Positions 31,712 to 38,452 of a stretch of DNA of 38,452 bases are shown one piece after another. The translations under genes were made by a program, and so were the position numbers. The stretch covers positions 1 through 38,452 of the forward strand of contig JAFQEB010000002.1 in NCBI GenBank assembly GCA_017399225.1. Direction: 5' to 3'. Under the pieces are notes generated by a model. That model ran no database searches and was not told the DNA's origin. It worked only from the letters and a program-made list of their open reading frames with translations. The stretch comes from Clostridia bacterium (GTDB taxonomy: Bacteria > Bacillota_A > Clostridia > Christensenellales > Aristaeellaceae). Numbering within the stretch: the stretch's first letter is position 1; every line of letters begins with the position of its first letter.

Positions 31712-33255
31712 CAGCCGATCCCCTTCGCGTCCAGGCGGATGCAGTCGACGACGTCTGTGGGCAGGGTGCAGTTTTCGCCGCGAAGCTTTGCGGCCCGGAT
31801 GCCTGCCAGCCCGTGGATCAGCGCGCCGAAGGACGCAGCCTGGACGCTGCTGAGGCGGCCCTCCTCATATTCCGGGTAAGACCGGGCAAGCAGCGCGGTG
31901 ATGATCCCTGCCAGCACGTCTCCGCTGCCGCCCTTGGCCAGGGCAGGGGAGGTGTACAGATTGCAGCAGGTCTCTATGCCGTTTGTGATGAGGCTGCGGG
32001 CTCCCTTGAGCAGCACGGTGCAGCCGCACAGGTCATGGAGCCTGTCCAGCGCGGCCAGTGTGTCGCCGGTGACCTCCTCGACGTCGCAGTCCAGCAGCCG
32101 GGCGGCCTCGCCGGGGTGGGGCGTGATCACATCAGCCTCCTTCAGGGGGAGAAGATCATCGGTCTTTGCCAGCAGGTTGAGGGCGTCTGCGTCCCACACG
32201 ACGGGGCAATGCGCCTCGGTGAACAGCCGCAGGATGGGCATCACGTCGCTGGCCTGCCCCAGCCCGCAGCCAATGCAGGCCGCGTCTGCCCGTTCAAGGG
32301 CATGGCGGGCGATTTCGACGGCTTCCGGCTGCAGCAGGCCGTCCCGTTCGGGGAGTACCGCGCACATGGCTCCCGGAGCCAGCGCCTGCAAAATGGGCAG
32401 CAGGCTCTCCCGGCAGAGGATGGTCGTCAGCCCCGCGCCGGCGCGCATGGCCGCATTGGCGCACAGGGCCGCCGCGCCGGCCATGCCGCGACTACCGCAG
32501 AACAGCACCACCCGGCCGAAATCGCCCTTGTGGCAGACTGCGCTGCGGCGGAAAAGCTCGCCCTCCAGGTCACAGGGCTCCAGGATCTCCAAGCCGTCGT
32601 ATTCCAGGTCAGGGTCGTGACCTTCGGGGATGATAATGGGCTGAACGGTGATCTTGCCTACATAATCCGGCGCGTCACCCAGCAGCAGCCCCTGCTTAAT
32701 GCGATGGAAGGTGACGGTTTCCGTGGCTCTGACGGCCTCCCAGCCTAGCACTTCGCCGGTAGTTCCGTCAATGCCGGAAGGAATGTCTACTGCGATGACG
32801 GGTGTGCCGGAGAATTCGCTGCGGTCGTTCGCCCAGTGGATGAGCGCGCCGGCATAGCCGTCCACGGCGCGGGAGAGTCCTGTGCCGAAGAGCGCGTCGA
32901 CGATCACGTCGCACGGAGGGAGCTCTTCATATTCAGAGGCATTCTGAACGGGGATTTGCAGCATCTTCGCCAGATTCCGGTTCAGCAGCGCATCGCCGCG
33001 CACATTATCGGTGACTTCAACAATATGGGCCTTTCCGCCCCGGGCTGCCCAGAGCCTTGCTGCTGCATAGCCGTCGCCGCCGTTGTTGCCCGGCCCGCAC
33101 AGGAAAACGACGGTTCCTTTGTCCGTGTACCGGGCGATGGCCTCGACCACGCCCATGGCGGCGTGCTCCATCAGAAGCGCGCCGGGGACGTTGTTTTCTT
33201 CCATGAAGCGGTTCTCCAGCACTTTCATAGCAGCGGGCGTGATGGTAAATTTCAT
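31711..33255 (-). CDS. nnr: Bifunctional NAD(P)H-hydrate epimerase / dehydratase
   Basis: A 514-residue two-domain enzyme that repairs hydrated NAD(P)H. The N-terminal epimerase part (about 1-215) has FLCGPGNNGGDGYAAARLWA and VDALFGTGLSR. The C-terminal ADP/ATP-dependent dehydratase part (about 220-514) has GCGLGQ, DADALNLLA, ITPHPGEAARLL and AKGGSGDVLAGIITALLA. ATG 33255 has AAGGAGG upstream and the normal N-terminus. An upstream alternative at 33279 is weaker. The gene sits before the AraC regulator with which it overlaps. Confidence 0.94.
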   Translation of the reverse strand: MKFTITPAAMKVLENRFMEENNVPGALLMEHAAMGVVEAIARYTDKGTVVFLCGPGNNGGDGYAAARLWAARGGKAHIVEVTDNVRGDALLNRNLAKMLQIPVQNASEYEELPPCDVIVDALFGTGLSRAVDGYAGALIHWANDRSEFSGTPVIAVDIPSGIDGTTGEVLGWEAVRATETVTFHRIKQGLLLGDAPDYVGKITVQPIIIPEGHDPDLEYDGLEILEPCDLEGELFRRSAVCHKGDFGRVVLFCGSRGMAGAAALCANAAMRAGAGLTTILCRESLLPILQALAPGAMCAVLPERDGLLQPEAVEIARHALERADAACIGCGLGQASDVMPILRLFTEAHCPVVWDADALNLLAKTDDLLPLKEADVITPHPGEAARLLDCDVEEVTGDTLAALDRLHDLCGCTVLLKGARSLITNGIETCCNLYTSPALAKGGSGDVLAGIITALLARSYPEYEEGRLSSVQAASFGALIHGLAGIRAAKLRGENCTLPTDVVDCIRLDAKGIG

Positions 33256-33321
33256 GAGGCAGGCCTCCTTAACGTACATCTCTTTCCTTTAGTATAGCGT
33301 AAATGCGGCAAATTGCAAGGA

Positions 33322-33588
33322 TTATGTGTGCTGCATCGCGCGTTTTGCGTGGTAGCGCAGTCGGGTCGCCTCGCCGCCCCGCAGATGCCGCACTGCCTTG
33401 TTGTACTTCAGCAGCGCATGTACCTCCCGAGCCAGGCGGGGATCGATCTGCGGCAGGCGCTGGATCATGTCCTTGTGCACCGAGGATTTTGACAGTCCGT
33501 GTACCTTGGCAGCCTGGCGCACCGTGGCGCGGCTCTCCAGCATGTACCGGGCAATGGCAATGCACCGGCGGGCGATGGTTTCATCCAT
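33322..33588 (-). CDS. spoIIID: Sporulation transcription factor SpoIIID
   Basis: An 88-residue DNA-binding protein like Bacillus subtilis SpoIIID (93 residues), a mother-cell regulator of the sigma-E to sigma-K stage. The segments VRQAAKVHGLSKSSVHKDM (helix-turn-helix), RLPQIDP and AVRHLRGGEATRLRY match the family closely. ATG 33588 has AAGGGG eight bases upstream; a GTG at 33597 is possible. It supports endospore formation or such ancestry. I could not confidently find a sigma-E promoter upstream (33589-33700). Confidence 0.93.
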   Translation of the reverse strand: MDETIARRCIAIARYMLESRATVRQAAKVHGLSKSSVHKDMIQRLPQIDPRLAREVHALLKYNKAVRHLRGGEATRLRYHAKRAMQHT

Positions 33589-33723
33589 GAGGTTCACCCC
33601 TTCAAGCGTTTGTACAGCCTATGAAGGGAGGGGGCGGAAAAGTCCCCGCCAGGCAGGAAGGCGCGTGTGGACAGCCCTGAGAAATGCCCCGCAAAAAAAC
33701 TGAAAAAAAGTGAAAAATAGGGG

Positions 33724-33752
33724 TTGACATTTCTTCCGGTATCGTGTATTAT
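33724..33752 (+). promoter_or_regulatory. Promoter of the tRNA cluster
   Basis: TTGACA (33724-33729), a 17-base spacer and TATTAT (33747-33752) precede the first tRNA by 42 bases. No other promoter is obvious within the cluster. Confidence 0.8.
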
Positions 33753-33794
33753 ATCAAATGTCGCCTGACGAACACGGACGGCGAAACGGGAAAC

Positions 33795-33868
33795 CGGGGT
33801 GTAGCGCAGTCTGGTAGCGCACGTGCTTTGGGAGCATGGGGCCGGGGGTTCGAATCCCTTCACCCCGA
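33795..33868 (+). tRNA. tRNA-Pro (TGG)
   Basis: Acceptor arms CGGGGTG and CACCCCG pair; the anticodon loop CTTTGGGAG carries TGG; the T arm has GGTTCGAAT. Only CC follows the discriminator A, so CCA is completed after transcription. Confidence 0.95.
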
Positions 33869-33894
33869 CCAGAAAGCTACTTCGGGTAAAGCGT

Positions 33895-33966
33895 GGCTCC
33901 TTGGTCAAGCGGTTAAGACACCGCCCTTTCACGGCGGCTACAGGGGTTCGAATCCCCTAGGAGTCA
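33895..33966 (+). tRNA. tRNA-Glu (TTC)
   Basis: Acceptor arms GGCTCCT and AGGAGTC (one G-U pair); anticodon loop CTTTCAC in stem CCGCC/GGCGG gives TTC; T loop GGTTCGAAT. Confidence 0.95.
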
Positions 33967-33992
33967 CCATTTTTCCTTTCTTCATCAGACTT

Positions 33993-34066
33993 GGGCCTTT
34001 AGCTCAGTTGGTCAGAGCGGCCGGCTCATAACCGGTTGGTCCCGGGTTCAAGTCCCTGAAGGCCCA
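33993..34066 (+). tRNA. tRNA with CAT anticodon (Met or lysidine-modified Ile2)
   Basis: Acceptor arms GGGCCTT and AAGGCCC; anticodon loop CTCATAA gives CAT. No initiator features (three G-C pairs at the base of the anticodon stem) are seen. The sequence around the loop also resembles tRNA-Ile2, whose CAT is modified by TilS; the sequence alone does not settle it. Confidence 0.9.
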
Positions 34067-34077
34067 TTTTCTTTTGT

Positions 34078-34151
34078 GGCCCGGTAGCTCAGTTGGTTAG
34101 AGCGCCAGCCTGTCACGTTGGAGGTCGAGGGTTCGAGCCCCTTCCGGGTCG
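34078..34151 (+). tRNA. tRNA-Asp (GTC)
   Basis: Acceptor arms GGCCCGG and CCGGGTC; anticodon loop CTGTCAC gives GTC; discriminator G, as expected for tRNA-Asp. Confidence 0.95.
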
Positions 34152-34184
34152 CCACTTTTCTGGATTTGGACCACAGAGCTCCGT

Positions 34185-34260
34185 GCTGGCGTAGCTCAAT
34201 TGGCAGAGCAGCTGATTTGTAATCAGCAGGTTGCGGGTTCGAGTCCCATCGCCAGCTCCA
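34185..34260 (+). tRNA. tRNA-Thr (TGT)
   Basis: Acceptor arms GCTGGCG and CGCCAGC; anticodon loop TTTGTAA gives TGT. This is the only tRNA of the cluster with an encoded CCA end (34258-34260). Confidence 0.95.
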
Positions 34261-34273
34261 CAAAATTTTATAT

Positions 34274-34355
<82 letters not shown>

Positions 34356-34366
34356 CACTTCTTTCT

Positions 34367-34450
34367 GCGGGAATGGCGGAATTGGCAGACGCGCATGATT
34401 CAGGTTCATGTGCTCGTACGAGCTTGCAGGTTCAAGTCCTGTTTCCCGCA
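34367..34450 (+). tRNA. tRNA-Leu (CAG)
   Basis: Class II tRNA with a long variable arm. Acceptor arms GCGGGAA and TTCCCGC; the anticodon loop TTCAGGT gives CAG; discriminator A. Confidence 0.95.
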
Positions 34451-34458
34451 CGGAAGAG

Positions 34459-34484
34459 CCGGATGTGAAAGCATCCGGTTTTTT
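34459..34484 (+). terminator. Terminator of the tRNA cluster
   Basis: CCGGATG pairs with CATCCGG around a 6-base loop, followed by six T. Confidence 0.9.
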
Positions 34485-34499
34485 GTTGTTCGCAAAAGG

Positions 34500-34523
34500 G
34501 GAGGCTGCCTTGTGGCAGCCTCC
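34500..34523 (-). terminator. Terminator after the secreted protein pair
   Basis: GGAGGCTGCC pairs perfectly with GGCAGCCTCC around a 4-base loop; on the minus strand it is followed by CCTTTTG. Confidence 0.75.
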
Positions 34524-34532
34524 TCCAGGCAT

Positions 34533-35111
34533 TTATGGGAAGGTGATACTTTGGTAATGCGCCCAATCCTGGGCATTTTCCATGTCCAGGCCAAGCTCCA
34601 GGCAGCATATGCGCCCTGAGGCGCCATCCAGATAAACTGTGCAGCGGGCAATGTAGTCACTGTCGCTGCCTTCGCCAAACTGGATGAACCAGCATTGCAC
34701 ATGGGCTGTTCGGGTGATGGTCATCTGAGGATCCCCGCAGAAATCGTAATAGGCTGAGGCAATGTGCAACTGGCGCAAAGCATCCTCGGTGATGCGCGGG
34801 TCGTAGCTGCACAGAAATTCGATTGTGAGACGCAGCGCCTCCTCATAGGACAGCACATCCTCCGTCGGCAGGGTGGGAAGATCATCGCGGTTGGGCATTT
34901 CGGGGTTGTAATAGTCGCCCGGCAAACGATGATAAATGCTGCAGAACATGGCCCGCTGGTCATAATTCCAGGTATGATACGGGCCAAGGGCTGCCTCCCA
35001 TTCCTCGGTGCGGGCTTGATAGAATGCTGCGCGTTCCCCGCTGAGCTCTGCTGCGCCGCATACAGGCAGCAGAAGCAGCACGAGTGCGGACATGCATGCC
35101 AGTTTTCTCAA
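34533..35111 (-). CDS. Secreted protein of unknown function, PepSY-like end
   Basis: A 192-residue exported protein. After a signal peptide (about residues 1-20) comes a polar domain with conserved-looking aromatic clusters (YHTWNYDQRAMF, YYNPEMPNRDD). The C-terminal part (SYEEALRLTIEFL, then ARCTVYLDGASGRICCLEL) looks like a PepSY-type inhibitor/binding fold. The start is TTG at 35111: AGGAGGTG lies six bases upstream, while the GTG at 35120 overlaps that site. It follows the other secreted protein by 15 bases, and both share the PepSY-like end, so they may have arisen by duplication. Confidence 0.65.
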   Translation of the reverse strand: MRKLACMSALVLLLLPVCGAAELSGERAAFYQARTEEWEAALGPYHTWNYDQRAMFCSIYHRLPGDYYNPEMPNRDDLPTLPTEDVLSYEEALRLTIEFLCSYDPRITEDALRQLHIASAYYDFCGDPQMTITRTAHVQCWFIQFGEGSDSDYIARCTVYLDGASGRICCLELGLDMENAQDWAHYQSITFP

Positions 35112-35126
35112 CGTATACACCTCCTG

Positions 35127-35900
35127 TCAGCGGGATTCCGTGTCCACCGCTCTGTCGCTGTACTCCCTGGAGAGCTGCCCGCCAAGCACCTCGCCGGTCA
35201 GCGCATCAATGTGCACGATGCAAACCGGGTGCAGCAGCGGCGTGGATACCACCACCTGCCAGGTTTCGCCGGGATTCCACCAGGGATCTTTGTCGTAGTG
35301 GCAGGCGAAGGCGCAGTACACGGTACTTTCGGAATACTGTGCAGCCCACGCCTTGGCAATCTCCATGGCTTCTGTGAAGGGAATAGCATCCTCCGAAGGC
35401 AGCGTCCACACGCCGGGCAGCATCAGCGCCTTTTCCTCCGGGGTGCTGTTCCAGACGGTGTTGTCAAACAGGTACTCAATGGGGTATGCGCCGGTGGTGG
35501 TCATGTCGCCGCAGATGCTGCAGGCAAGGCTGGGGATGACGCCCACGGGCAGCGTGTCCGCCAGGGTGAGCGGCCTGTATTTCCGGGCGACTGACGGGCA
35601 CTCCGGGTTACGGTGCAGGTATGCGCCGCCATCTGGGTTGCTGTACCAGCTGACGGTGGCCGCAGCGGGCGCTGACGGGGTATCGACATAGCACTTGCCG
35701 CAAATGAGATAGGACTGAGCCTCGGCTTCCGCGGCGGTCATGGTGAGGGTCTTGGCATAGCAGCTCTCCAGAGAGAAGTCGTTGTGGATGCACAGCGGAT
35801 CCTGGTGGAGGGTCCATCCGTCAGGGAACCAGGTTTCCGCTCGGGCGGAGGCGGCGCACAGCAGCGTCAGCAGGAAGGACATAAGAATCAGGCGTTTCAT
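35127..35900 (-). CDS. Secreted cysteine-rich protein with PepSY-like end
   Basis: A 257-residue exported protein. The signal peptide is about residues 1-21 (LLTLLCAASARA). The middle has cysteine pairs, YLICGKCYVD and ACSICGDM, with HRNPECPS between, reminiscent of a zinc-ribbon or other metal site. The C-terminal part (IPFTEAMEIAKAWAAQ, then PVCIVHIDALTGEVLGG) resembles PepSY domains, which often inhibit peptidases. ATG 35900 has AAGGAGA upstream; the longer frame from 36029 has none. It is followed by a second secreted protein, forming a two-gene operon of unknown role. Confidence 0.65.
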   Translation of the reverse strand: MKRLILMSFLLTLLCAASARAETWFPDGWTLHQDPLCIHNDFSLESCYAKTLTMTAAEAEAQSYLICGKCYVDTPSAPAAATVSWYSNPDGGAYLHRNPECPSVARKYRPLTLADTLPVGVIPSLACSICGDMTTTGAYPIEYLFDNTVWNSTPEEKALMLPGVWTLPSEDAIPFTEAMEIAKAWAAQYSESTVYCAFACHYDKDPWWNPGETWQVVVSTPLLHPVCIVHIDALTGEVLGGQLSREYSDRAVDTESR

Positions 35901-36017
35901 GGGGATTTCTCCTTTCATCATGGCTTTGCCTATACAACGGACGGGGAGGGGGAGATCCTTCCAGAATCCGGCAGGTTTTACATATGTGACGAAATTCGTG
36001 GAAGCGTGCAATTTGCA

Positions 36018-36046
36018 TTGACAATCCACCCAAATCCTGATACAAT
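36018..36046 (+). promoter_or_regulatory. hisS-aspS promoter
   Basis: TTGACA (36018-36023), a 17-base spacer and TACAAT (36041-36046). Transcription should start near 36053, giving a leader of about 300 bases with the T-box. Confidence 0.85.
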
Positions 36047-36052
36047 ATCTCC

Positions 36053-36322
36053 GTTCTGAAAAAGGGTCGAATGACCCTGGCGATGAAAAGAAGAACGCAC
36101 GGCAACGTCCACAGAGAGAGCTTCCCCGGCTGAAAGAAGCTCGTCAATGGCGTGCGACTGACAGCTTGGAGCCTCCCGGTGAGAGCCGGGCGTGTCCGCA
36201 CGTTACAGCGGCCAAAAGGCATCGTCTTTGCGATGCGAAAATGGGTGGCACCGCGAAAGTCACACAATGATGACAATCGCCCCATGCAGTATTTCGACTG
36301 CGTGGGGATTTTTTGTCCCCAT
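36053..36322 (+). promoter_or_regulatory. T-box riboswitch leader of hisS
   Basis: The hallmark T-box sequence GGGTGGCACCGCG is at 36243-36255, preceded by hairpins CCCGG/CCGGG and GCATCG/CGATGC. An intrinsic terminator follows (CCCCATGCAGT with ACTGCGTGGGG and TTTTTT, about 36281-36316), and CGCCC can pair with the T-box as antiterminator. Stem I includes GAGCTT/AAGCTC with a GGCTG loop, and CGCACG/CGTGCG lower down. Uncharged tRNA binding should prevent termination. The specifier is not certain: GAC (Asp) just after CGTGC is a candidate, which would fit the hisS-aspS operon. Confidence 0.9.
36061..36078 (+). repeat. 18-mer hairpin, copy 1 (T-box leader)
   Basis: AAAGGGTCGAATGACCCT, a 6-bp stem with GAAT loop, is identical to 37945-37962 in front of aspS. 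It lies at the very 5' end of the T-box transcript. Confidence 0.85.
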
Positions 36323-36360
36323 GCGGCGATGTACATATAGAACAGATTGGAGGAGTCACT

Positions 36361-37623
36361 ATGTTGACCCAGGCACCACGTGGCACAAAGGACGTACTGC
36401 CGACCGATTCCTACCGGTGGCAGCACGTCGAAGCCCATATGCGCAAGGCCGCCGCTGAGGCTGGCTTCCGCGAAGTACGCACCCCCGTGTTCGAGCACAC
36501 CGAGCTGTTCCTGCGCGGCGTTGGCGACACTACCGACATCGTCCAGAAGGAAATGTACACCTTCAAGGACAAGGGCGATCGTTCCATCACCCTGAAGCCT
36601 GAAGGCACCGCCGGCGCGGTCCGTGCCTTCCTGGAGAGCAGCCTCTACGCCGATGCGCTGCCCTGCAAGATGTACTACCTCAACGCGCCCATCTTCCGCT
36701 ATGAGGCGCCCCAAAACGGCCGTCTGCGCGAGCATCATCAGTTTGGCCTGGAGTGCTTCGGCGCACAGGGCGCTACCGCCGATGCGGAGCTGATCCTGCT
36801 GGCCTACAAGCTCCTGGGCACCCTTGGCGTCAAGAACCTCAGCGTGAACATCAACTCCATCGGCTGCCCCAACTGCCGTCCCAAGTATCATGCGATGCTC
36901 AAGTCCTTCCTGGGCGAGCGCATCTCCTGCATGTGCGATACCTGCAAGACCCGCTTTGACCGCAATCCCCTGCTCGTGCTGGATTGCAAGGTGGAGAAGT
37001 GCCAGGAGCTGGTGGCAGATGCGCCCTCCATGCTGGATGTGCTGTGCGACGAGTGCGCCGAGCACTTCGCTCAGCTGCAGGAGTGCCTGAAGGCATCCGG
37101 CATTCCCTACCAGGTGGATCCCCGCATCGTGCGCGGCCTGGACTACTACACCAAGACTGTGTTTGAGCTGATTACCACCACGGACAAGGGCAACCTGACC
37201 GTCTGCGGCGGCGGACGCTACGACAACCTGGTGGAGCAGCTGGGCGGCCCCAGCATGCCCGCCGTTGGCTTTGGCATGGGCATTGAGCGCGTGCTGATGC
37301 TGCTGGACTCTGAGGGCGTCGAAATCCCCAAGCCCGACCAGTATGACGTGTTCGTCACCTACATGGGCAGCAACAAGATTCCGGCCTTCATGCTGGTGCA
37401 GCAGCTGCGCCAGGCCGGCGTCAATGCGGACATGGATCACACCGGCCGCAGCCTCAAGGCCCAGTTCAAGTACGCCAACAAGACCGGCGCCCCCCTGTGC
37501 ATCACCCTGGGTGATGACGAGGTGGCAAACGGCGTCATCAAGATCAAGAACATGAACACCCGCGAGGAGCGCACCGCTCCCATGGCGGAGGCCGCAGCGA
37601 CTGTGCGGGTGATGCTGAAGTAA
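36361..37623 (+). CDS. hisS: Histidine--tRNA ligase
   Basis: A 420-residue class II aminoacyl-tRNA synthetase. Motif 2 is [18 protein letters not shown], the histidine-A signature is [13 protein letters not shown], and motif 3 is [12 protein letters not shown] cysteine-rich insertion ([26 protein letters not shown]) is typical of clostridial HisRS. ATG 36361 has GGAGGAG upstream and gives the family N-terminus. Expression is controlled by the T-box leader; aspS follows after 405 bases, the conserved Firmicute order. Confidence 0.97.
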   Translation: MLTQAPRGTKDVLPTDSYRWQHVEAHMRKAAAEAGFREVRTPVFEHTELFLRGVGDTTDIVQKEMYTFKDKGDRSITLKPEGTAGAVRAFLESSLYADALPCKMYYLNAPIFRYEAPQNGRLREHHQFGLECFGAQGATADAELILLAYKLLGTLGVKNLSVNINSIGCPNCRPKYHAMLKSFLGERISCMCDTCKTRFDRNPLLVLDCKVEKCQELVADAPSMLDVLCDECAEHFAQLQECLKASGIPYQVDPRIVRGLDYYTKTVFELITTTDKGNLTVCGGGRYDNLVEQLGGPSMPAVGFGMGIERVLMLLDSEGVEIPKPDQYDVFVTYMGSNKIPAFMLVQQLRQAGVNADMDHTGRSLKAQFKYANKTGAPLCITLGDDEVANGVIKIKNMNTREERTAPMAEAAATVRVMLK

Positions 37624-37675
37624 ACTCCCTCAGTCATCGCTGGCGCGATGCCAGCTCCCTCGGAGAGGGAGCCTT
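37624..37675 (+). terminator. Palindromic element with terminator-like hairpin after hisS
   Basis: GCTGGC-GCGAT-GCCAGC and GCTCCCTC-GGA-GAGGGAGC (37654-37672) are perfect hairpins, the second followed by CTTTTGA. The sequence resembles CTCCCTCAGTC...GAGGGAG intergenic repeats widespread in gut Clostridia. It may stop or attenuate transcription between hisS and aspS; the T tract is short, so reading through is likely. Confidence 0.5.
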
Positions 37676-37679
37676 TTGA

Positions 37680-38028
37680 CTGGAGTAACTCCGCACCCTT
37701 CCGCAGGGGTCTTCGACCCGTTTATTTGGGCCGCCTCTCACTACTCAAAAGGAGAGGCCGAGTTAGCGCGACGTGAGGCGACCGTAGGAGAGCCGAGCCA
37801 AAGCTCACGTACAAAACCCCCATACCACGCGAGCATGCAGCCCGCGCCATGAGGGCGCGGAAAACCAACTCCAATACCGCGCATATCAACACGCGCACGC
37901 AACCAAAAAGGAACCAATCAACCAAGATCGCGAAACGGGTTTCGAAAGGGTCGAATGACCCTTGCGGGTGAAGGGCAGCGCCCTCCCCGCCGGAGGCCCC
38001 GCAACATACAAGAAAGAGGTACACACAC
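37680..38028 (+). other. Hairpin-rich spacer between hisS and aspS
   Basis: No open frame with a ribosome site is seen. Inverted repeats are dense: GGAGT/ACTCC, GGGTC-TTC-GACCC, GGCC.CCTCTC with GAGAGGCC, ACGTGAG with CTCACGT, CGCGCC-ATGAG-GGCGCG and AGGGTC-GAAT-GACCCT. It may be an accumulation of small palindromic elements or a structured RNA in front of aspS. Confidence 0.5.
37945..37962 (+). repeat. 18-mer hairpin, copy 2 (before aspS)
   Basis: Same 18 bases as 36061-36078, about 67 bases before the aspS start. Confidence 0.85.
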
Positions 38029-38452
38029 ATGCAGAACCGTACGCATACCTGTAACGAGCTGCGCATGGCCCATGTCGGCCAGACCGTGCAGATCTCCGGC
38101 TGGATGGAGAACGTCCGCGAAGTGTCCGCGAACCTGGCGTTTGTCGTCGTGCGCGACTTCTACGGCACCACCCAGGTCGTCATTGAGAATGAAGAGCAGA
38201 TGAAGGTCGTCAAGGGCCTGAACAAGGAATCTACCATCTCCGTGACCGGCGTTGTCCGCGAGCGCGACTCCAAGAATAGCAAAATCCCCACCGGCGATAT
38301 CGAGATCGTCCCGGAGAAGATCGAGGTGCTGGGCCGCTGCCGCCACAACGAGCTGCCCTTCCAGATCAACCGTTCCACCGAGGCGGACGAGACTCTGCGC
38401 CTGAAGTACCGCTACCTCGACCTGCGCAACCCCGAGGTCAAGAAGAACATCA
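38029..38452 (+). CDS. aspS: Aspartate--tRNA ligase, N-terminal part (partial)
   Basis: The first 141 codons of AspRS; the gene runs off the window. Residues about 15-105 are the OB-fold anticodon-binding domain (ISGWMENVREVSANLAFVVVRDFYG, here with HVGQTVQ before it), then the linker PFQINRSTEADETLRLKYRYLDLR typical of bacterial AspRS leads to the catalytic core. GAAAGAGG precedes the ATG at about 10 bases, a weaker ribosome site than most genes here. It is co-oriented with hisS and probably controlled by the same T-box, though the hairpin-rich spacer may add its own control. Confidence 0.95.
   Translation, partial: MQNRTHTCNELRMAHVGQTVQISGWMENVREVSANLAFVVVRDFYGTTQVVIENEEQMKVVKGLNKESTISVTGVVRERDSKNSKIPTGDIEIVPEKIEVLGRCRHNELPFQINRSTEADETLRLKYRYLDLRNPEVKKNI

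Overview
The window is a GC-rich (by eye near 60 percent) chromosomal segment that looks like a Clostridia-type Firmicute, probably a gut anaerobe. The signs are a SpoIIID sporulation regulator, a T-box leader in front of hisS-aspS, strong AGGAGG ribosome binding sites, frequent TTG and GTG starts, the yicC-gmk-rpoZ-coaBC order, a NadD-YqeK fusion, a cysteine desulfurase next to a DUF3343-like protein, and a DUF6273-type surface protein. No phage, insertion sequence, CRISPR array or complete mobile element was seen.

Layout. 1-85: 3' end of a 5S rRNA with its terminator. 86-3900: histidine biosynthesis genes hisH, hisF and hisC, with an S51-type peptidase and a tiny membrane protein between hisF and hisC; the promoter has an operator-like palindrome. 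3900-9770: minus-strand genes for a secreted TPR-repeat/DUF6273-like/SH3 protein, a membrane-anchored propeller-like protein, a HAD phosphatase, a MerR-TipAS regulator with its 19-bp-spacer promoter, and an anchored protein of unknown function. 9900-11320: a tightly overlapping operon tadA - DUF5655-like - streptothricin-acetyltransferase-like GNAT. 11400-15990: a secreted MBL-fold/lamin-tail protein, two overlapping unknown genes, a secreted polysaccharide deacetylase, RNase P RNA, and a GH31 C-terminal fragment.

16050-19220: plus-strand housekeeping operon yicC-gmk-rpoZ-coaBC. 19430-21180: ECF sigma factor and probable anti-sigma factor. 21180-23250: nadD-yqeK fusion, rsfS and an ogt-type repair gene. 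23350-25670: a membrane protein with an Mrr-like core, then a cysteine desulfurase and DUF3343-like gene back to back. 25700-28200: rpsT with a structured leader and TTG start, then a secreted SH3/Ig-like repeat protein. 28200-33590: a GH32 glycosidase, VOC protein, prenyltransferase-repeat protein, AraC regulator, bifunctional NAD(P)H-hydrate repair enzyme and SpoIIID. 33720-34490: one promoter, seven tRNA genes (Pro, Glu, Met/Ile2, Asp, Thr, Tyr, Leu) and one terminator. 34500-35900: two adjacent genes for secreted PepSY-like proteins. 36000-38452: promoter, T-box leader, hisS, a hairpin-rich 405-base spacer, and the start of aspS, which runs off the window.

Most of the window is core metabolism and translation. 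The parts least explained by known families are the hairpin-rich hisS-aspS spacer and its shared 18-mer with the T-box leader, the tandem operator-like motif before hisH, the GH31 remnant with its own ribosome binding site, the overlapping unknown pair at 12611-13862, and the paired secreted proteins at 34533-35900. I did not find a convincing new multi-gene defence or mobile system; the findings are candidates of modest size.
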